Notes under the pieces: generated by a model | What the model was told of the DNA's origin: nothing | What the model saw: only the letters and a program-made list of their open reading frames with translations | The model's database searches: none | Translations under genes and position numbers: made by a program | Source of the DNA: Bradyrhizobium glycinis | GTDB lineage: Bacteria > Pseudomonadota > Alphaproteobacteria > Rhizobiales > Xanthobacteraceae | Assembly: GCF_016031655.1 (NCBI RefSeq) | Contig: NZ_JACCHQ010000024.1 | Span: forward strand, 1-64,000 | Direction of reading: 5' to 3' | Length of the DNA stretch: 64,000 bases | Shown here: positions 24,851 through 33,630 of the stretch, piece by piece | How the letters are laid out: each line of letters starts with the position of its first letter | Position numbering within the stretch: position 1 is the stretch's first letter

Positions 24851-26040
24851 CAGACATTTTCATCGAAGGCGGCCGGGCCCTGATCGGCACCGAGTTCGTC
24901 GAAACCTCTCTTCTCGTCTCCGGAACCGACATTGCAGAGGTCGATGCCTCTCGCGGCCGGGCGCGGCTGGGGCTGGATGCCCGTGACCTGCTGGTGCTGC
25001 CAGGCATCGTCGATCTGCACGGCGATGCCTTCGAGCGCCAGTTGATGCCGCGCGCCGGCGTCGACTTTCCGATCGACGTCGCGCTCGCCGACAGCGACCG
25101 CCAAGCGATCAGCAACGGCATCACCACTGTGTTTCACGCCACGACCTGCTCCTGGGAGCCGGGCCTGCGCAGCGCCGGCAATGCGCGCGGCCTGATGGAG
25201 GCGATCGAACGGCAGCGTCCGCAATTCGCCGCCGACACCCGCTTCCACCTGCGGCACGAGACCTACAATCTCGATGCCGAGGCCGAGATCGCACAATGGC
25301 TCGCCGAGGGCCGCGTCGACCTGCTCGCCTTCAATGACCACATGGACGGCACCGTCGCCGACATGGCCAAGCCTCGCAAGCGCAACCGCATGGTGGAGCG
25401 CACCGGGCTGTCGAGCGAAGAATTCGACCGCCTGGTCGAACGCGTGGTCTCGCGCGCCGGCGAGGTGCCCGCTTCGGTGTCGCGGCTGGCCGCCGCGGCC
25501 CGCGGGGCCGAGGTACGGATGCTCTCGCACGACGACGCGAGCCCGGCGATGCGCCGGGAGTTTCGCGAGCTCGGCGCGGGAATCGCGGAATTTCCGATCA
25601 ACGAGGAGACGGCGCGCGCAGCGGCCAGCCACGGCGATGCCATCGTCTACGGCGCGCCGAACGTCGTGCGCGGCGGCAGCCACACCGGCTGGACCAGGGC
25701 CTCCGACATGATCGCAAAAGGGCTCTGCTCGGTGCTGGCGTCGGACTATTACTATCCCGCGCAGCTGCTCGCCGCGTTTCGATTGGCCGCCGATGGCGTG
25801 GTGCCGCTGGCACAGGCCTGGGATCTGGTCTCCGCCGGCCCGGCGCGCGCGACCGGACTCACCGATCGCGGGCTGCTCGCGGAGGGACGCCGCGCCGACG
25901 TTCTGCTTGTCGACGACAGCGTGGAGCTGCGGCCGCGGCTGATCGCGGTGATCTCAGGCGGCAAGCTCGTGCATCTCACCGATGCGATTCGGCTGCTCAC
26001 CGCAATGGCGGCGCCGCGCGAGGCTGTCGCCGCGGCGTAA
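24847..26040 (+). CDS. phnM: PhnM-family diphosphatase, copy 2
   Basis: 397 residues with a GTG start inside the stop of the previous gene (GTGA overlap). It has the PhnM metal-site set in variant form: VDLHGDAFERQLMPR, FHLRHETYN, FNDHMDGTVADM, LSHDDASPAM, NVVRGGSHTGW and SDYYYPAQLL. All positions have a counterpart in copy 1, so the enzyme should be functional, but the surrounding residues differ clearly. It is likely a distinct paralogue, not a recent duplication. It travels with the acetyltransferase and DUF1045 genes under PhoB. Confidence 0.9.
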   Translation: MTDIFIEGGRALIGTEFVETSLLVSGTDIAEVDASRGRARLGLDARDLLVLPGIVDLHGDAFERQLMPRAGVDFPIDVALADSDRQAISNGITTVFHATTCSWEPGLRSAGNARGLMEAIERQRPQFAADTRFHLRHETYNLDAEAEIAQWLAEGRVDLLAFNDHMDGTVADMAKPRKRNRMVERTGLSSEEFDRLVERVVSRAGEVPASVSRLAAAARGAEVRMLSHDDASPAMRREFRELGAGIAEFPINEETARAAASHGDAIVYGAPNVVRGGSHTGWTRASDMIAKGLCSVLASDYYYPAQLLAAFRLAADGVVPLAQAWDLVSAGPARATGLTDRGLLAEGRRADVLLVDDSVELRPRLIAVISGGKLVHLTDAIRLLTAMAAPREAVAAA

Positions 26041-26058
26041 ATTGATTATGCTGAGCCA

Positions 26059-26757
26059 ATGACAGGTTTCCCCCGCTACGCGATCTATTTTGCCGCCGGC
26101 AGCGACAGCGCCCTCTCCCGCTTCGGTGCCGAACTGCTCGGCTATGATGCCTACAGCGGAGACGAGCTGCCGTTTCCGCAACAAGCACTGCGTGTCGCGC
26201 CGGACTGGCGCGAGGTCAGCGCCGATCCACGCAAATACGGCTTTCACGCCACGCTGAAGGCGCCGATGGCGCTGGCGCCTGGCAAGACCGAAGCCGAGCT
26301 GATGGCCGCCTGCGCGGCCTTCGCGGGCATGGCACCGCCGCGTCCCGTGATCCGGCCAATCGTGGATTCCATCAGCGGCTTCATTGCCGTCATTCCGGCC
26401 GAGCCGGTCGAGGCTGTCCAACAGCTCGCCGCCGATTGCGTTCGCGAGTTCGACCCGTTTCGTGCCGCGCTGACGGCGGAAGATCGTGCCCGTCGCAAGC
26501 CGGAGAAGCTCAGCGAGCGACAGCGCGACTATCTCGACCGCTGGGGCTATCCTTACGTGATGGAGGAATTCCGCTTCCACATGACGCTGACGGGTCGGCT
26601 GGATGCGGAACGGCGCGGGCCGATCCTTCAGATGCTGCGGATAAGGTTTGCGGCGCTGGGGATCGAGACGCTCGAGATCGATCGCATCGCGCTGTTCAAG
26701 CAGGATGATGCCAAGGCGCGGTTTCGCATCATAGGCGAGTGGGCTTTGGTGCGGTAG
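26059..26757 (+). CDS. DUF1045 protein of the phosphonate locus, 2H-phosphoesterase-like
   Basis: 232 residues. Two HxT motifs are seen: HATL with His63/Thr65 in KYGFHATLKAP, and HMTL with His174/Thr176 in FRFHMTLTGR, 111 residues apart. Paired HxT motifs are the hallmark of the 2H phosphoesterase superfamily, which opens cyclic phosphates. DUF1045 proteins are known companions of C-P lyase genes. PhnP, which opens ribosyl 1,2-cyclic phosphate in E. coli, is not encoded in this window. I infer that this protein may fill that step. Starts 18 bases after phnM copy 2. Confidence 0.87.
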   Translation: MTGFPRYAIYFAAGSDSALSRFGAELLGYDAYSGDELPFPQQALRVAPDWREVSADPRKYGFHATLKAPMALAPGKTEAELMAACAAFAGMAPPRPVIRPIVDSISGFIAVIPAEPVEAVQQLAADCVREFDPFRAALTAEDRARRKPEKLSERQRDYLDRWGYPYVMEEFRFHMTLTGRLDAERRGPILQMLRIRFAALGIETLEIDRIALFKQDDAKARFRIIGEWALVR

Positions 26758-26760
26758 ACC

Positions 26761-27432
26761 TCAGCGCGCGGTCGCAAGATTGAAAGCGAGCGCCACCGCG
26801 CCAACCAGAACGAGGCTGGTCGCCCAGACTGCATCCAGGTTGAACCAGCTTCGCGAGACGAACCTCAATCCCAGATGGCGGTAGACCAGCCACGCCAGAC
26901 ATCCGCCAGCGCCGACCATGGCGGCAACGTGCACCAGGGACACCAGCACCGCCATCCCGAGATTTGCCTGCATCAGCGCGCCCGCCGCCTCATGGCCGGC
27001 ATCGAGCTCGAAGGCCTGGCAGAGCCCGAGATAGATCGGCACGAGCATCAGAGCAGCGCCGTGAGCGATGGCGACGGCAAATGACCAGAGCGCCAATTGC
27101 GTCGGCGGAATCCGTGCCAGCGCGCGCGGATGACGCCGGTCGATCAGCCGGTAGACGCCAAAGCCGACGACGAGAAGGCTCGCGACGATCTGGATCTGAC
27201 GCTGCCATTCGGCCAGTACGAGCAGGAAGGCGAACGGCAGCAGCACGAGAAGTGTTGCCAGAAGATGCCCGGCCGCCAAAGCCCACAATGCACGGAAGAG
27301 CGCGCGCGGGCTCTTGTCCATAAGTCCGGCTGAAACGGCGAGCGGCCATCCCATTCCCGGATTGGCCCCGTGGTAGAGGCCGCTCGCAACAAGCGCGAGC
27401 CACAGCCAGCCAAGGGCCGGGCTCGCATGCAT
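26761..27432 (-). CDS. Integral membrane protein next to a methanethiol-oxidase-like gene
   Basis: 223 residues from MHASPALGWLWLALVASG. About six hydrophobic segments, e.g. LWLALVASGLYHGANPGMGW, ATLLVLLPFAFLLVL, IVASLLVVGFGVYRLI, FAVAIAHGAALMLVPIYLGL and SLVLVGAVALAF. Histidines fall at GLYHG, AGHLL, AIAHG and LVHVA, some within or beside helices, which could bind metal or haem. Its ATG lies 5 bases after the SBP56 stop, so the two are likely co-translated; an overlapping upstream ATG at 27456 is possible. I do not know a named function. Confidence 0.75.
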   Translation of the reverse strand: MHASPALGWLWLALVASGLYHGANPGMGWPLAVSAGLMDKSPRALFRALWALAAGHLLATLLVLLPFAFLLVLAEWQRQIQIVASLLVVGFGVYRLIDRRHPRALARIPPTQLALWSFAVAIAHGAALMLVPIYLGLCQAFELDAGHEAAGALMQANLGMAVLVSLVHVAAMVGAGGCLAWLVYRHLGLRFVSRSWFNLDAVWATSLVLVGAVALAFNLATAR

Positions 27433-27437
27433 CCCAT

Positions 27438-28838
27438 CTAGACCGACGGGTAGCAAAAGGAGTCCGTCGAACAGTCGCCGCCCTCGAGCCTGATCTGGTG
27501 CGCACGATATCCGTCGGGGAAGCTCACGAAATAGTCCTTGTCGAGCTCGAGGCCGCCGTTGCGACCGACATTGGCCATGACTTCCACGCCCGGAACCCCG
27601 TCCGGATAGAACTGGTCGTCCCAGGTGGAATAGAGCGAATTGGTCCAGTACACGCGCCGGCCGTCGCGGCTGATCTCGACCATTTGCGGACCCGCCGCAA
27701 AGGCCTTTCCGTTCGAATGGGGCGTGCGCCGCGCGATGCCGCCGATGTGGACTAAGCCCGCAAGCTTCGGCTTTCTGGGATCGTTGACGTCGTACTGGCG
27801 CATCTCACCCGTCCCCCAGCACGAGACATAGAGAAACCGGTCGTCCATCGACAGGTCGATGTCCGTCACTAGCGGCGGCACGGCGCCGAATCCCTGCAGC
27901 AGCGGCGGCAGTTTCTCCTTGGGCGCGGGTTCGGGAGGAATCGTCGCCGTCTTCTCGGCATGGAATCTTCCATCCTCGCGCCACCAGGTCCAGATCGACG
28001 CCTCGAGGTTGGTGGTGTCGACCACGACACCGACGAAGCCGTACTCGCGAACCGGATCGTGCGCCGGCCGCACCTCCAGCGCCATCTGATGATTGGCGCC
28101 GAGGTCGATGGTCTGGACGTTGCGACGGGCGCGAAGGTCCCAGAAGTGGAGACGATGGCCATATTTATTCGCAAGCAGATCTTCCGGGACGATCCCGTTC
28201 TCGAACTGCGGCGGTAACGCCCATTCGCTCGTCACCATGTAATCGCGCGGCAGATTCCACCAGAAATCATAATGCAGCGTCTGCGGGCCACGGTCGATCT
28301 CCCATCGTCCAAGAACTTCGAACGTCTCGCAATCCATGATGAAGACGCCCGGAGGCCCGTTGGTGCCGTCCTTGCCGCCGCCGCCCAGCGTGCTCACGTA
28401 AATGCCGTCCGGCCCGCAATGGATCGTGTGCGGCCGCGAGTAGCCGGTCTTCTTGAAGACCTCCTCTGGCCCGATGATCTTGTGGATCTTGGCTTGGGTC
28501 GGATCGGGCTTGGTATCGATGACGTAGATCCGCGACGAGCGCAGCCCGGGGATGATGAGATAGCGCCGCTCGATGAAGGCGTGTCCAGCGAGCGGCGACA
28601 GGGCGGAGGAGCAGGCATTCCAGCCGAAGTGATGAAACTCATCGCCCTTGTTGGGCATCGTCACGGTGTGAACGATCTGGCTATAGGTCGGCGATCCCGG
28701 CTTGACGTCGATGACCGCGAGAGCATCCGGCTTTGAGAAATCCGGACTGAGCAGCAAGGTGTAAGCAAAGTTCTCCGCAGGCGCTTCCATCGCAAGCTTG
28801 GGCGATGCGTGAAAGGTGGGATCTGGCCTCATCGTCAT
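27438..28838 (-). CDS. mtoX: Selenium-binding protein 56 family (methanethiol oxidase-like)
   Basis: 466 residues. Beta-propeller protein with the family's metal-ligand blocks: GDEFHHFGWNACSS, SRPHTIHCGPDGIY, and near the C-terminus AHQIRLEGGDCSTDSFCYPSV. In bacteria such as Hyphomicrobium this copper enzyme oxidises methanethiol to formaldehyde, sulfide and peroxide. No Sec or Tat signal peptide is apparent. The usual partners SCO1 and MauG are absent; instead a membrane protein follows at once. The symbol is by similarity, and substrate is unproven. Confidence 0.85.
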   Translation of the reverse strand: MTMRPDPTFHASPKLAMEAPAENFAYTLLLSPDFSKPDALAVIDVKPGSPTYSQIVHTVTMPNKGDEFHHFGWNACSSALSPLAGHAFIERRYLIIPGLRSSRIYVIDTKPDPTQAKIHKIIGPEEVFKKTGYSRPHTIHCGPDGIYVSTLGGGGKDGTNGPPGVFIMDCETFEVLGRWEIDRGPQTLHYDFWWNLPRDYMVTSEWALPPQFENGIVPEDLLANKYGHRLHFWDLRARRNVQTIDLGANHQMALEVRPAHDPVREYGFVGVVVDTTNLEASIWTWWREDGRFHAEKTATIPPEPAPKEKLPPLLQGFGAVPPLVTDIDLSMDDRFLYVSCWGTGEMRQYDVNDPRKPKLAGLVHIGGIARRTPHSNGKAFAAGPQMVEISRDGRRVYWTNSLYSTWDDQFYPDGVPGVEVMANVGRNGGLELDKDYFVSFPDGYRAHQIRLEGGDCSTDSFCYPSV

Positions 28839-29028
28839 GGCACTGCCTCCCTGTTCTGTCGGTTTTGCACCAACCTGGCTCGGGATAGTGGCAAAAGAAG
28901 AGCTGTTGCGCGATGTCTTGGGACTCTCCGCAGGGTCGGTTGGCGAGCGTACAATATGCCATCGGCGGGCGATGGGAAACGGCCCGGCCCACGCTAATTC
29001 GACGCCTTCAGGCGAAACGGGCGGCCCT

Positions 29029-29116
29029 CGTCATTGCGAGCGGAGCGAAGCCAATCCAGAGTCTTTCCACGGAAGCAGCCTGGATTGCTTCGTAGCAAGG
29101 GCTCCTCGCAATGACG
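29029..29116. repeat. Intergenic palindrome (CGTCATTGCGAG type)
   Basis: CGTCATTGCGAGCGGAGCGA at the left and CTCCTCGCAATGACG at the right, with an inner pair CAATCCAG/CTGGATTG. A widespread alphaproteobacterial intergenic repeat. It lies near the 3' end of the DapA-family gene at 29127-30065 on the minus strand. Confidence 0.85.
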
Positions 29117-29126
29117 GAGGCGAGAG

Positions 29127-30065
29127 CTATTTCCCCCACCTGAGCGCCAGTGCGTCGCGTTCCTTGGCGAGCTCCAGTAGCCCCGCCCGCGTTGCCGGAT
29201 GCAGCGGCTGCAGCGGATGCCGCACCGCCTCCGACTTGATCACGCCGCCGGCCTGCATCATCACCTTGCAGGCGATCAGGCCGCATTGGCGGTTCTCGTA
29301 ATTGATCAGCGGCAGCCAGCGCTCATAGGCGGCCTTCGCCTTCTCGCGATCGCCCGCGAAATAGGGATCGATGATCTGGCGGATGCCGTCGGGATAGCCG
29401 CCGCCGGTCATGGCGCCGGTGGCACCTGCGTCGAGATCGGCGAGCAGCGTGATCGCCTCCTCGCCGTCCCAGGGGCCTTCGATGTCCTTGCCGCCCGCCT
29501 CGATCAGGCTACGAAGTTTTGAGGCCGCGCCCGGCACCTCGATCTTGAAATAGCGGATGTTGGAAAACTCGCGCGACAGCCGCGCCAGCAGCTCGACCGA
29601 CAACGGCGTGCCGGCCACCGGCGCGTCTTGGATCATGATCGGGATGTCGATCGCGCCGGAGAGCACCTTGAAGAACTCGACGATGCCCCTCTCGGGGACG
29701 CGGAAGGTCGCGCCGTGATAGGGCGGCATCACCATCACCATGGCGGCGCCGGCCGCCTCGGCCTGCTTGCTGCGCACCGCGCAGACGGCCGAGCTGAAAT
29801 GGGTGGTGGTGACGATCACGGGAACCCGGCCGGCCACATGTTCCAGCACCGTGTGCATCACCGTCTCGCGCTCGGCATCTGTGAGCACGAACTGCTCGGA
29901 GAAATTGGCGAGGATGCAAATGCCGTGCGAGCCGGCATCGATCATGAAATCGATGCAGCGGCGCTGGCCCTCGAGATCGAGCTCGCCGCGCTCGTCGAAG
30001 ATGGTGGGTGCGACCGGGAACACGCCGCGATAAGGGCGTTGGGCCTTGTGTGGGGTGACCGGCAT
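29127..30065 (-). CDS. Dihydrodipicolinate synthase family aldolase/dehydratase
   Basis: 312 residues from MPVTPHKAQRPYRGVFPVAP; GGAGAG precedes this ATG. TIM-barrel DapA-family protein with the Schiff-base Lys in IRYFKIEVPG and the GGGYPDGIR segment. It is longer than lysine-biosynthesis DapA and resembles the 2-keto-3-deoxy-sugar-acid branch (for example L-2-keto-3-deoxyarabonate dehydratase). No sugar catabolic genes are adjacent, so the substrate is open. Four more codons upstream are possible. Confidence 0.85.
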   Translation of the reverse strand: MPVTPHKAQRPYRGVFPVAPTIFDERGELDLEGQRRCIDFMIDAGSHGICILANFSEQFVLTDAERETVMHTVLEHVAGRVPVIVTTTHFSSAVCAVRSKQAEAAGAAMVMVMPPYHGATFRVPERGIVEFFKVLSGAIDIPIMIQDAPVAGTPLSVELLARLSREFSNIRYFKIEVPGAASKLRSLIEAGGKDIEGPWDGEEAITLLADLDAGATGAMTGGGYPDGIRQIIDPYFAGDREKAKAAYERWLPLINYENRQCGLIACKVMMQAGGVIKSEAVRHPLQPLHPATRAGLLELAKERDALALRWGK

Positions 30066-30192
30066 CGAACTCTCCATCCCTGATGTGTCTTGCGTCTGTG
30101 GCTGCGCCCGCGGGAGCGAGACGGCACAGATGTACCTGCAGTGCCGAGCTGCGGCAATGCCCGCGCGACGTCCGGTGGAAAGAGTACGAAAA

Positions 30193-32274
30193 TCAGGCGC
30201 TCTTTACGGCGCCCAGGAAGCCCTCGACCGCGACACGAAGGCGATCGGCATCCGCCGACATCTTCTTGACCGACTCCGACAGCACCGTGCCGGCATTGCC
30301 GGTCTCCTGGTTGAGCCTGGCGACGCTGCCGATCGTGTCGGTGACCTCGCGGGTGCCCTGGGCCGCCTGCTGGAAGTTGCGCGAGATTTCCGTCGTGGCC
30401 GCACGCTGCTCTTCGACCGCGGCGGCAATCGCCGTCATCTTCTCGTCGATGCCGCTGATGGCCCCGCCGATCGAGCGGATCGCGGCGACCGCCTGGCCGG
30501 TGGCGCCCTGGATTTCCTCGACCTGGCGCGAGATCTCTTCCGTCGCCGTCGCAGTTTGCGCCGCGAGGCTCTTGACCTCGCCCGCAACCACGGCGAAGCC
30601 GCGGCCGGCCTCGCCCGCGCGCGCGGCTTCGATGGTGGCATTCAATGCCAGCAGATTGGTCTGGGCCGCGATCGCGTTGATCATCTTCACGACCTCGCCG
30701 ATGCGGCTCGCCGTCTGATCGAGGATCTCGACCGTCGCATTGGTCTGCTCGGCCTGGGCCACCGCCTCGCGGGCCTCGCGGGCGCTCGACTGCACCTGCG
30801 CGGAGATCTCGCCCACCGATGCGGAGAGCTCCTCGGTCGCGGCGGCGATGGTCTCGAGATTATTGGTGGCCTGCTCCGCTGCCGAGGAGACCGCCGCGGT
30901 CTGGCTGCTCGATTCCAGGACCAGCGAACGCACGCCGCTTGCGGTGGCATCGAGCTCGCGCGTCGAGGCCGCAACGCTCTGGATGACCGCCTGCACCGTA
31001 TCGTCGAAGCTGCGGCAGGCGGCATCGACGGTGCCGGAGCGGGCGAGCTGAAGCGCCTGCTGCGATTCGCGTTCCCGGCCGAGCCGCTCCGCGGTCGCCG
31101 CACTCTCGCGCAGGCTTTCGAGCGCGGCCGCCATGGTGCCGAACTCGTCGGGATGCCGCGATTGCGGCACCGGCGTCGCATAGTCGCGCGCGCTGATGCG
31201 GGCGATCGCGTCGAGGATGGCCCGCACCGGCCGCATGAGGCGGTTGCGGACCACGAACACACCGGCCAGGGTCACGGCCAGCGCGAGCAGGAACGCGAAG
31301 GATTGCACGATGAGATTGGTCAGCGCTTTCGCCTGAACCGCCTCCGCGCGCGCGATCGACAGGTCGAGCGCCTTGCTCGCGACCGCGACGATCGAGGCGA
31401 ACGGAGACTGGCACAACGCGTTCCATTCCGAGGCGGGCATCGCGGGACGGCCGCTGCCGTCGAAGCCTTTGGTGAGCTCGCCGATCTGCTTGAGGGCGCC
31501 GTCAGTCTTGGCCTTCGCCTCCTTGGCCGCGTTGACGAGATCGGCCGGCACGTCGGGCGCAGCCAGCAGCTCCTCCATGCCGGTCCAGCCGGCTGTGACG
31601 ACGCCGTTCCATCCGGCCACGGTCTGCTTCTGGGTGTCGTCGAGCGGCTTGCTGGCGTTGACGTTCGGTCGCAGGGTCGAGCACTGGATGCCGTAGCGGT
31701 CGCGCACCTGCCAGGCGAGGCGGCGGGCCTGGATCATGCGGGCGATGTAAGGATCGTTCATCCAGGCGCGGTTCGACACCGCGGTGGACGCGAGATTGGC
31801 GGTCTCGATCACCTTGGTGACCGCATCGTACCAGGGTGCGGTGCGCTCCAGCTTGCGCTCGGCGCGCGGCAGCCTGGCCTCGTCGTAGAACAACTGGAAT
31901 TTTGGTGCGGCCTCGCTCCAGCGCTGCTTCAGCGTGCTGGCGAGCTCGTCGCGGCGGGCGAATTCGACGGTGGAGAGCGCAGCGCTGATGGCGTCGAAAC
32001 CGGCCTGCTCGGCTTTCTCGGCAACGCCGAGCTTGGCGCGCGGATCGTCCTCGCCGAGCAGCGCGCTCTGGGCATCGCCACGATTGCTGCGCAGGGCAAC
32101 CACGCCATGGAAGATCGACTTGTCGGCATTCGCGAGCCGCTCGGTCTCCAGACTGTCGCTGTACCGGCCGAAAGCCCCGCCCATCTGGATGGCCGTGCTG
32201 GTCAGCGCGCCGGCCGCCAGCAGCGTCATCAGGACCAGAAGGAGCGTGCTTACCGATTTCTTAAAAATGGACAT
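30193..32274 (-). CDS. Methyl-accepting chemotaxis protein
   Basis: 693 residues from MSIFKKSVSTLLLVLMTLLA. First membrane helix at the N-terminus, a periplasmic sensor region of about 290 residues, second helix (SFAFLLALAVTLAGVFVV), HAMP domain, and a cytoplasmic signalling domain with the hairpin tip region VVKMINAIAAQTNLLALNAT and EIARAGEAGRGFAVVAGEV-like sequence (EAARAGEAGRGFAVVAGEVK). No CheR-docking pentapeptide at the C-terminus (ends GAVKSA). Ligand unknown. No che genes nearby. Confidence 0.93.
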   Translation of the reverse strand: MSIFKKSVSTLLLVLMTLLAAGALTSTAIQMGGAFGRYSDSLETERLANADKSIFHGVVALRSNRGDAQSALLGEDDPRAKLGVAEKAEQAGFDAISAALSTVEFARRDELASTLKQRWSEAAPKFQLFYDEARLPRAERKLERTAPWYDAVTKVIETANLASTAVSNRAWMNDPYIARMIQARRLAWQVRDRYGIQCSTLRPNVNASKPLDDTQKQTVAGWNGVVTAGWTGMEELLAAPDVPADLVNAAKEAKAKTDGALKQIGELTKGFDGSGRPAMPASEWNALCQSPFASIVAVASKALDLSIARAEAVQAKALTNLIVQSFAFLLALAVTLAGVFVVRNRLMRPVRAILDAIARISARDYATPVPQSRHPDEFGTMAAALESLRESAATAERLGRERESQQALQLARSGTVDAACRSFDDTVQAVIQSVAASTRELDATASGVRSLVLESSSQTAAVSSAAEQATNNLETIAAATEELSASVGEISAQVQSSAREAREAVAQAEQTNATVEILDQTASRIGEVVKMINAIAAQTNLLALNATIEAARAGEAGRGFAVVAGEVKSLAAQTATATEEISRQVEEIQGATGQAVAAIRSIGGAISGIDEKMTAIAAAVEEQRAATTEISRNFQQAAQGTREVTDTIGSVARLNQETGNAGTVLSESVKKMSADADRLRVAVEGFLGAVKSA

Positions 32275-32285
32275 GGACCCAAAGA

Positions 32286-32304
32286 CCCGCTCGCCGCGAG
32301 CGGG
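32286..32304 (-). terminator. GC-rich hairpin before the chemotaxis gene
   Basis: Minus strand: CCCGCTCG, loop CGG, CGAGCGGG, then TCTTTGGG. Eight perfect base pairs. Placed after the enoyl-CoA hydratase gene and just before the receptor ATG, it could end the upstream transcript or structure the receptor leader. Confidence 0.55.
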
Positions 32305-32394
32305 CATCTTGCACGGCCACATGCCAAAGTTTCGTTAAGCTTTATATCAAATGATAAGCGCGCCGCGGAGTTGCCCGCTGTGGAGACGGCAGGC

Positions 32395-33165
32395 TCACGC
32401 CACCTTCGTGAAATCCGGCGGGCGGCGCTCCGCAAACGCTGTAAACGCCTCGCGCGCTTCGGCGGTGCGCAGGCGCTGCGCGAATTGCTCGCCTTCGGCC
32501 TGCATTTGCGCGACCAGCGCCTCGCCGTTGCGCATCAGCCGCTTGGTCGCGATGAGGGCCCCGGCCGGCTGGCGGGCGAGACGCTGCGCCAGCGCAAGCG
32601 CTTCGGCGTCGAGCTTGTCGAGCGGCACCACGCGGTTGGCGAGGCCCCAGTCCAGCGCGGACTTGGCCGGCACGGTTTCGCCAAGCGCGAACATCTCATA
32701 GGCGCGCGCGTGGCCGATGCGCGCCGGCATCAATAGGCTGGAGGCGGCTTCGGGCACCAGCGCGAGGCTGACGAACGGCGTCGACAATTGCGCATTGTCG
32801 GCGAGCACGACGAGGTCGCAATGCAGCAGCATCGTGGTGCCGACGCCGACGGCACGGCCCTGTACGGCAGCGACCAGCGGCCGGATGCAGCACGCCAGCG
32901 ACTGGATGAAGCGAACCACGTTGCGGCTGCCCTCGGACATGCCGGCCGCGACAGCCGCGAATTCGCCGACGTCGTTGCCGGCGGTGAACATGTCGCCCTC
33001 GCCGCGGATCAGGATCACGCGGGTGGACGGGTCCAGCTCGGCGGCCTCGATCGTGTCGGCAAGCTTGCCGTACATCGCGTCCGTCAGCGCGTTCTTCTTG
33101 TCGGGACGCGCCAGCGTAAGGGTGAGGATTCCGCCGCTGTTCTCGATCCGGACGTGCTCGGTCAT
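32395..33165 (-). CDS. Enoyl-CoA hydratase/isomerase family protein
   Basis: 256 residues. Crotonase fold: LTLARPDKKNALTDAMYGKL, oxyanion-hole segment GEGDMFTAGNDVGEFA, then GRAVGVGTTMLLHCDLVVLA and FVSLALVPEAASSLLMPARIG with the catalytic-position Glu in VPE. It follows the MarR gene by 15 bases. Hydrates or isomerises an acyl-CoA; MarR proteins in such pairs often bind aromatic or phenylpropenoyl-CoA thioesters, so an aromatic acid pathway is a reasonable guess. Confidence 0.9.
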   Translation of the reverse strand: MTEHVRIENSGGILTLTLARPDKKNALTDAMYGKLADTIEAAELDPSTRVILIRGEGDMFTAGNDVGEFAAVAAGMSEGSRNVVRFIQSLACCIRPLVAAVQGRAVGVGTTMLLHCDLVVLADNAQLSTPFVSLALVPEAASSLLMPARIGHARAYEMFALGETVPAKSALDWGLANRVVPLDKLDAEALALAQRLARQPAGALIATKRLMRNGEALVAQMQAEGEQFAQRLRTAEAREAFTAFAERRPPDFTKVA

Positions 33166-33180
33166 TCGTCTGCTCCGTGG

Positions 33181-33630
33181 TTATTCATCTGAACTTCTTG
33201 GAAACTTGTCCTGAATGCTCGTCAGCCAGCGTGCGACGATGTCGATTTCCGCGGCCGTGAAACCTTCCGTCAGCGCCGCATTGACCTCCGCTGCGCTCGT
33301 CTTCGCCTGTGCCAGCGCGGTGCGCCCCTTCGGCGTCAACCAGATGCGAAAGGCGCGACCGTCGTCGCGATCGGCCCGCCGCTCGACCAGCTTCGCGGCC
33401 ACCGTGCGGTCGACGAGACCGGAAATGCCGGCCGGCCCCATGTCGAGCGCCGCGCCCGCCTCGCCCATTAGGATGCCGTCCTGCTTGCCGAGGATGAACA
33501 GCAGCCCGGCCTGCGCCGGCGTCACCTCGCTCTCCGGCCGCGCCACCATCCAGCGCTGCAGCCGGCGATGGGCGACACTCAGCAGGTAGATCAGCCGATG
33601 GTGCCCCGTGCCGGCGCCGTTATTTCGCAT
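33181..33630 (-). CDS. MarR-family transcriptional regulator
   Basis: 149 residues from MRNNGAGTGHHRLIYLLSVA. Winged helix with GEAGAALDMGPAGISGLVDR, and RRADRDDGRAFRIWLTPKG as the wing. The frame is open to 33666, but the ATG at 33630 gives family length and lies within a palindrome (33621-33638), suggesting self-repression. Operon with the enoyl-CoA hydratase gene. Confidence 0.88.
   Translation of the reverse strand: MRNNGAGTGHHRLIYLLSVAHRRLQRWMVARPESEVTPAQAGLLFILGKQDGILMGEAGAALDMGPAGISGLVDRTVAAKLVERRADRDDGRAFRIWLTPKGRTALAQAKTSAAEVNAALTEGFTAAEIDIVARWLTSIQDKFPRSSDE

Noticed and set aside
30046..32736. 896-codon open frame on the plus strand
   Set aside because: It is antisense to the chemotaxis receptor, whose domains are clear. 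The frame is open only because of high GC codon bias; its protein is Arg/His/Asp-rich with no known pattern.
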